From an uncultured Psychroserpens sp. (GTDB lineage: Bacteria > Bacteroidota > Bacteroidia > Flavobacteriales > Flavobacteriaceae), in contig CANKZZ010000002.1 in assembly GCA_947488655.1 (NCBI GenBank), forward strand, positions 62,001-126,000: a DNA stretch of 64,000 nucleotides, read 5' to 3'. Both the position numbers and the translations under genes were made by a program. The notes under the pieces are model-generated. The model was not told the DNA's origin. It searched no databases and saw nothing but the letters and a program-made list of their open reading frames with translations. Each line of letters starts with the position of its first letter. Within the stretch, counting starts at the first letter, position 1. Shown piece after piece: positions 61,301 through 64,000 of this stretch.

Positions 61301-62748
61301 AAGTAATGCTCTTGTCTCAAAAATTGGCAGATTTTACCAAAGGTGAAGCCGATGTTTTGAGAAAGGCAATGGGTAAAAAGCAAATTGCAGTTTTAGATAA
61401 AATGAAACCAAAATTTATTGAGCAAGCAAGTGCCAAAGGTCATGACGCCAAAATATTAGAAAAGGTTTGGAAAGATTGGGAAGCCTTTGCAAGTTATGCC
61501 TTCAACAAATCGCACTCAACATGTTATGCTTGGATTGCTTACCAAACTGCGTATTTAAAAGCACATTATCCTGCAGAGTATATGGCAGCAGTATTGTCTA
61601 ATAATATGAATGACATCAAGCAAGTAACATTTTTTATGGAAGAATGTAAACGAATGCGAATGGATGTTTTAGGTCCAGATGTTAATGAGTCTTATTATAA
61701 GTTTTCAGTAAATCAAGATGGTGCAGTACGCTTTGGGATGGGAGCCATTAAAGGTGTTGGTCATGGTGCTGTAAAAACTATTGTTGCCAACCGAAAAGAA
61801 AAAGGTCACTACAAATCTATTTTTGATTTAGCAAAGCGTATAGATTTACGTGCAGCCAATAAAAAAGCATTTGAAAATTTAGCGCTCGCAGGCGGTTTTG
61901 ATGGATTTGGTGATACGCATCGTGCACAATATTTTCAAGATGAAGGAGACGGAATAACGTTTTTAGAAAAAGCAATAAAATATGGCGCAAAACATCAAGA
62001 AAACGAAAATTCTGCTCAAGTAAGTTTGTTTGGAGCTGCTAGCGATGTTCAAATAGAAGAGCCAGTTGTTCCTCCTGCCGAAGAATGGGGAACTATGAAA
62101 AAACTAGCTCAAGAAAAAGAGGTAGTAGGTGTTTATATCTCTGGTCATCCTCTAGATGATTTTAAAGTAGAGATGAAAACATTTTGCAGTGGTAATTTGG
62201 CATTTTTTAATGAAATGGAAAATTATGTTAACCGTGAAATTACATTTGGAGGTGTAGTTACAGATGTGCAACATCGTGTGAGTAAACAAGGTAAAGGTTG
62301 GGCGATTTTTATGGTTGAGGATTATACAGATAATTATGAGTTTAGAATTTTTGGAGAAGAATACCTTAAATACAGGCATTTTTTAGTTAAAAACAGTTTC
62401 GTATATATAAAATCGTTTGTAAGAGAGGGCTGGACAAATAGAGAAACTGGTAAAAAAAGTGATCCAAGACTTCAGTTTAATAGTTTTCAACTATTGCATG
62501 ACGTTATGGATACTTATGCAAAAAAACTATCCATCCAATTAAATATTAAGGATTTAGAAGAAGAAAAAATTTCAGTATTACAGGATTTATTCAGATTACA
62601 TCATGGTGAGAAAGCACTAACGTTTGTTGTTTATGATAATGCCGAAAAGATAAAACTCAATATGCCAAGCCGAAAACAGAAAATTAAAATCTCCCAAGAA
62701 CTATTAAACGAATTAGAAACTAATGATGTAATGTACAAACTAAATTAA
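58360..62748 (+). CDS. dnaE: DNA polymerase III alpha subunit with fused proofreading exonuclease
   Basis: The 1462-residue protein starts with a DnaQ-type DEDDh exonuclease domain (residues 1-190): FDTETTG, NVKFDLN and HNATADVEATT give the metal-binding acidic residues. The PHP domain follows (HLHNHSQFSV, LTDHANMMGAFHF), then the Pol III palm with PDIDIDFDDEGRS, the fingers (RNTGIHACGVII), helix-hairpin-helix and OB-fold regions. The fusion provides replication and proofreading in one chain and makes the protein longer than the E. coli 1160-residue DnaE. The arrangement is typical for Flavobacteriia. One CTTCGGAA variant lies inside it. Confidence 0.97.
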   Translation: MYLIFDTETTGLPKRWDAPITDVDNWPRCIQIAWQLHDEMGNCIDHQDYLVKPDGFNIPYDAEKIHGISTELAQEQGVSLQEVLSKFNSALSKTKFVVGQNVKFDLNIMGAEFVREGVNNQLQELPVLDTCTEHTASLCQIPGGRYGKFKLPTLTELHQFLFNKPFAEAHNATADVEATTRCFFELIRLGEYTKEQLDVEPDYFKNFNEKNPQTIQLIGLKHINLKKESAKINERLQKLQSVDISEEEIKENIADLKDVDFVHLHNHSQFSVLQSTISITDLVAVAAEHKMPAVALTDHANMMGAFHFVKAVNNHNKGVKAKIEEAQEKGETLDLKEIKPILGCEFFVCEDHTNKSRKDNGYQIVLIAKNKNGYHNLAKLSSHAFVDGFYYLPRIDKKLIQQYKEDLICLTGNLYGEVPSKVLNVGENQAEEALLWWKQEFGDDLYIELMRHNQEDENRVNPVLIEFSKKHDIKLIASNNTYYCKKEDANAHDILLCVKDGEKQATPIGRGRGYRYGMPNKEYYFKSSDEMKSLFKDVPDAISNIQEVVDKVEAFQLARDVLLPAFDIPDEFKDAADLADGGKRGENAFLKHITFEGAKKRYGENLSDEVIERLDFELSVIENTGYPGYFLIVEDFIREARNMDVSVGPGRGSAAGSVVAYCLWITNIDPLKYDLLFERFLNPDRVSMPDIDIDFDDEGRSRVMDYVINKYGSNQVAQIITYGTMAAKSSIRDTARVLDLPLFEADRIAKLIPTMSKLNKIFGLSEKELGNKFRAEDLEKVNELLNIADGEGLDAETVNLARSLEGSVRNTGIHACGVIITPDDITKFVPVALAKDSDLYVTQFDNSVVEDAGLLKMDFLGLKTLTLIKDTVKIVKAKHDILLDPDTFPLDDEKTYELFQKGETVGVFQYESPGMQKHLKELKPTVFEDLIAMNALYRPGPMEYIPSFTRRKHGDEDIEYDLPAMEEYLKETYGITVYQEQVMLLSQKLADFTKGEADVLRKAMGKKQIAVLDKMKPKFIEQASAKGHDAKILEKVWKDWEAFASYAFNKSHSTCYAWIAYQTAYLKAHYPAEYMAAVLSNNMNDIKQVTFFMEECKRMRMDVLGPDVNESYYKFSVNQDGAVRFGMGAIKGVGHGAVKTIVANRKEKGHYKSIFDLAKRIDLRAANKKAFENLALAGGFDGFGDTHRAQYFQDEGDGITFLEKAIKYGAKHQENENSAQVSLFGAASDVQIEEPVVPPAEEWGTMKKLAQEKEVVGVYISGHPLDDFKVEMKTFCSGNLAFFNEMENYVNREITFGGVVTDVQHRVSKQGKGWAIFMVEDYTDNYEFRIFGEEYLKYRHFLVKNSFVYIKSFVREGWTNRETGKKSDPRLQFNSFQLLHDVMDTYAKKLSIQLNIKDLEEEKISVLQDLFRLHHGEKALTFVVYDNAEKIKLNMPSRKQKIKISQELLNELETNDVMYKLN

Positions 62749-62845
62749 GACTAACGTATATAAAAATTTAAACTATATACAATCAATCAATAACCTCATA
62801 ATCAAAACAAATACTGCCTGTGTAAGGTTTGGTAAAAATTTTGAC

Positions 62846-62853
62846 TAATTTTG
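62846..62853 (+). promoter_or_regulatory. -7 promoter box for trxA
   Basis: TAATTTTG fits TAnnTTTG and lies 41 bases before the trxA start. Confidence 0.45.
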
Positions 62854-62893
62854 TGTAAATTAAAATGAAGTTAAACAATTAGAATATATAATT

Positions 62894-63211
62894 ATGGCAT
62901 TAGAAATAACAGATGCAAATTTCGAGGAAGTAGTACTAAAAAGTGATAAGCCAGTAATGGTAGATTTCTGGGCTGCTTGGTGTGGACCATGTAGAATGGT
63001 TGGGCCAATCATTGATGAAATCAGTACAGAGTACGATGGTAAAGCAGTTGTAGGTAAAGTAGATGTTGATGCAAATCAAGAATTCGCAGCAAAATACGGT
63101 GTTAGAAACATTCCTACGGTTTTAGTGTTTCAAAATGGAGAAGTTGTAGGTCGTCAAGTAGGTGTAGCACCTAAAAACGCTTATTCTGAAGCAATCGACG
63201 CTTTATTATAA
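62894..63211 (+). CDS. trxA: Thioredoxin
   Basis: The 105-residue protein has the classic active site WCGPC (Cys30, Cys33) in FWAAWCGPCRMVGPI, followed by VDVDANQEFAAKYGVRNIPT, the cis-proline region. It reduces disulfides in cytosolic proteins, ribonucleotide reductase among them. Terminator follows. Confidence 0.97.
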   Translation: MALEITDANFEEVVLKSDKPVMVDFWAAWCGPCRMVGPIIDEISTEYDGKAVVGKVDVDANQEFAAKYGVRNIPTVLVFQNGEVVGRQVGVAPKNAYSEAIDALL

Positions 63212-63234
63212 AATATAATTCATAAAGAATTGAT

Positions 63235-63268
63235 AAAAGGTTTGCCAGTATGGCAAACCTTTTTTTAT
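63235..63268 (+). terminator. Intrinsic terminator after trxA
   Basis: AAAAGGTTTGCCA (63235-63247) pairs with TGGCAAACCTTTT (63251-63263), then more T residues. Confidence 0.85.
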
Positions 63269-63302
63269 TTTTAACTAATATTAAGATATAAGATATATAA
63301 AC

Positions 63303-63845
63303 ATGAGTAAGCAAGCAAAAACGCAAGACTTAATTGATAGTAAATTATTAGAAGAGCGCAAAGTATTTCTTTGGGGTATGGTAGATGATAAATCGGCAAA
63401 ACACGTTATAGATCGTCTATTGTATTTAGACTCTCTAGAAACAAAAGATATTCATCTATACATAAATAGTCCTGGAGGTTATGTAACATCGGGATTTGCA
63501 ATGTATGACTGCATCAAATCATTAAACAGTGATGTGTCAACCATATGCACAGGATTAGCTGCATCAATGGGATCAATATTGTTGTCTGTAGGTACAAAAG
63601 GAAAACGTTTCATACAACCGCACGCTAGAGTTATGATACATCAACCAAGTGGAGGTGCTCGTGGTCAAGCAAGTGATATAGAAATTACAGCACAAGAAAT
63701 TTTAAAAACAAAAGAGCTTAGTGCTAAAATATTGGCAGATAATTGCGGGCAAGATTTTGATAAAGTCATGAAAGATTTTAATCGTGATCACTGGATGGGA
63801 GCAGAAGAATCTAAAGCCTACGGAATCGTCGACGATATAATCTAA
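63303..63845 (+). CDS. clpP: ClpP-type serine protease
   Basis: The 180-residue protein has Ser88 in LAASMGSILL, His113 in MIHQPSGG and a DFNRDHWMGAEE segment that supplies the aspartate, matching the ClpP catalytic triad. The length is short, without a visible propeptide, and the N-terminal half (INSPGGYVTSGFAMYD) is standard. It could be a second ClpP paralogue beside a classical one elsewhere in the genome, which is not seen here. A DUF58 gene follows, with a TTCTTCGGAA motif between them. Confidence 0.9.
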   Translation: MSKQAKTQDLIDSKLLEERKVFLWGMVDDKSAKHVIDRLLYLDSLETKDIHLYINSPGGYVTSGFAMYDCIKSLNSDVSTICTGLAASMGSILLSVGTKGKRFIQPHARVMIHQPSGGARGQASDIEITAQEILKTKELSAKILADNCGQDFDKVMKDFNRDHWMGAEESKAYGIVDDII

Positions 63846-63872
63846 TTTTTTTCTTCGGAAATTTTAAAACCC

Positions 63873-64000
63873 ATGAACCTACAAGCAGAACTTAATAAAG
63901 CAGGAGGCTTTAAAAACTTAGAGCTACTTGCCAAGCAAGTAGTAGAAGGTTTTATTGCAGGAATGCATAAAAGTCCATTTCATGGGTTTTCTGCAGAGTT
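63873..64000 (+). CDS. DUF58 domain protein, N-terminal fragment
   Basis: The gene runs off the right edge after 42 codons. The visible part reads [19 protein letters not shown] and then [21 protein letters not shown], the start of DUF58 proteins of Bacteroidota, which are usually found beside MoxR-type AAA ATPases and von Willebrand A-domain proteins. The rest of that cluster is expected beyond the window. Confidence 0.8.
   Translation, partial: MNLQAELNKAGGFKNLELLAKQVVEGFIAGMHKSPFHGFSAE

Noticed and set aside
1-64000. CRISPR arrays, rRNA or tRNA genes
   Set aside because: No regularly spaced direct repeats were found, and no clover-leaf or rRNA-like sequence was recognised on reading both strands; a tRNA scan was not run.

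Overview
This window looks like chromosomal DNA of a marine-type member of the Flavobacteriaceae (Bacteroidota). The evidence is a low G+C content (roughly one third by eye), TAnnTTTG-type -7 promoter boxes, hardly any Shine-Dalgarno sequences, type IX secretion (T9SS) C-terminal sorting domains, and many families largely restricted to Bacteroidota (DUF4301, DUF3098, DUF3127, DUF4271, DUF4296). DnaE also carries an N-terminal proofreading exonuclease domain. Gene density is high, no gene-free stretch exceeds 300 bases, and I see no rRNA, tRNA, insertion sequence, CRISPR array or prophage.

Layout. 1-5.7 kb: PnuC-type vitamin transporter, NadR-like kinase, DUF4301 protein and ArfB, then a TPP riboswitch controlling a TonB-dependent receptor. 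5.7-12.4 kb: GreA, a HIT protein, an orphan histidine kinase, a flavin reductase, a DUF3127 protein with an SSB-like tail, Aat, Tag and a thioredoxin-like protein. 12.4-17.6 kb: a minus-strand envelope run ftsX - two lipoproteins - DUF3098 - uppP - truB - outer-membrane protein - TonB-like protein. 17.7-23 kb: leuS and small membrane or lipoprotein genes. 23-30 kb: an accessory-looking island with a LuxR-type response regulator, a HisKA_3 kinase, a 7-TM protein, two soluble orphan proteins, a tandem pair of tail-collar proteins and a tandem pair of T9SS cargo proteins. 30-40.6 kb: Lrp regulator, saccharopine dehydrogenase-like enzyme, DUF423, pckA, hemD, DUF4271, glycosyltransferase, pyrC, DUF4296, epimerase and tyrS. 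40.7-47 kb: YHS protein, LuxE-like protein, a large T9SS protein, an OmpR-type two-component pair and a glycosyltransferase. 47-52 kb: trmB, LysE, an alkyltransferase-like protein, and an iron-sulfur/redox group (mrp, nfu, ferredoxin reductase, ferredoxin). 52-58 kb: phosphoesterase, SGNH lipoprotein, acyl-CoA dehydrogenase, trmN6, and rpsP-rimM with a leader hairpin. 58-64 kb: dnaE, trxA, a clpP-type gene and the start of a DUF58 gene.

Two patterns stand out. First, the octamer CTTCGGAA (usually TTCTTCGGAA) occurs about 27 times on both strands, inside genes in several reading frames and between genes; three copies lie within 91 bases of leuS. Second, the 23-30 kb island has a shared upstream element (ATGTYGTAGWG followed by CTRC) at three plus-strand transcription units, two of them exactly 85 bases before the start codon. 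This element is a good candidate operator for the island's own two-component system, but its function is inferred, not shown. leuS also appears to carry a REP-like palindrome inserted in frame at the edge of its editing domain.
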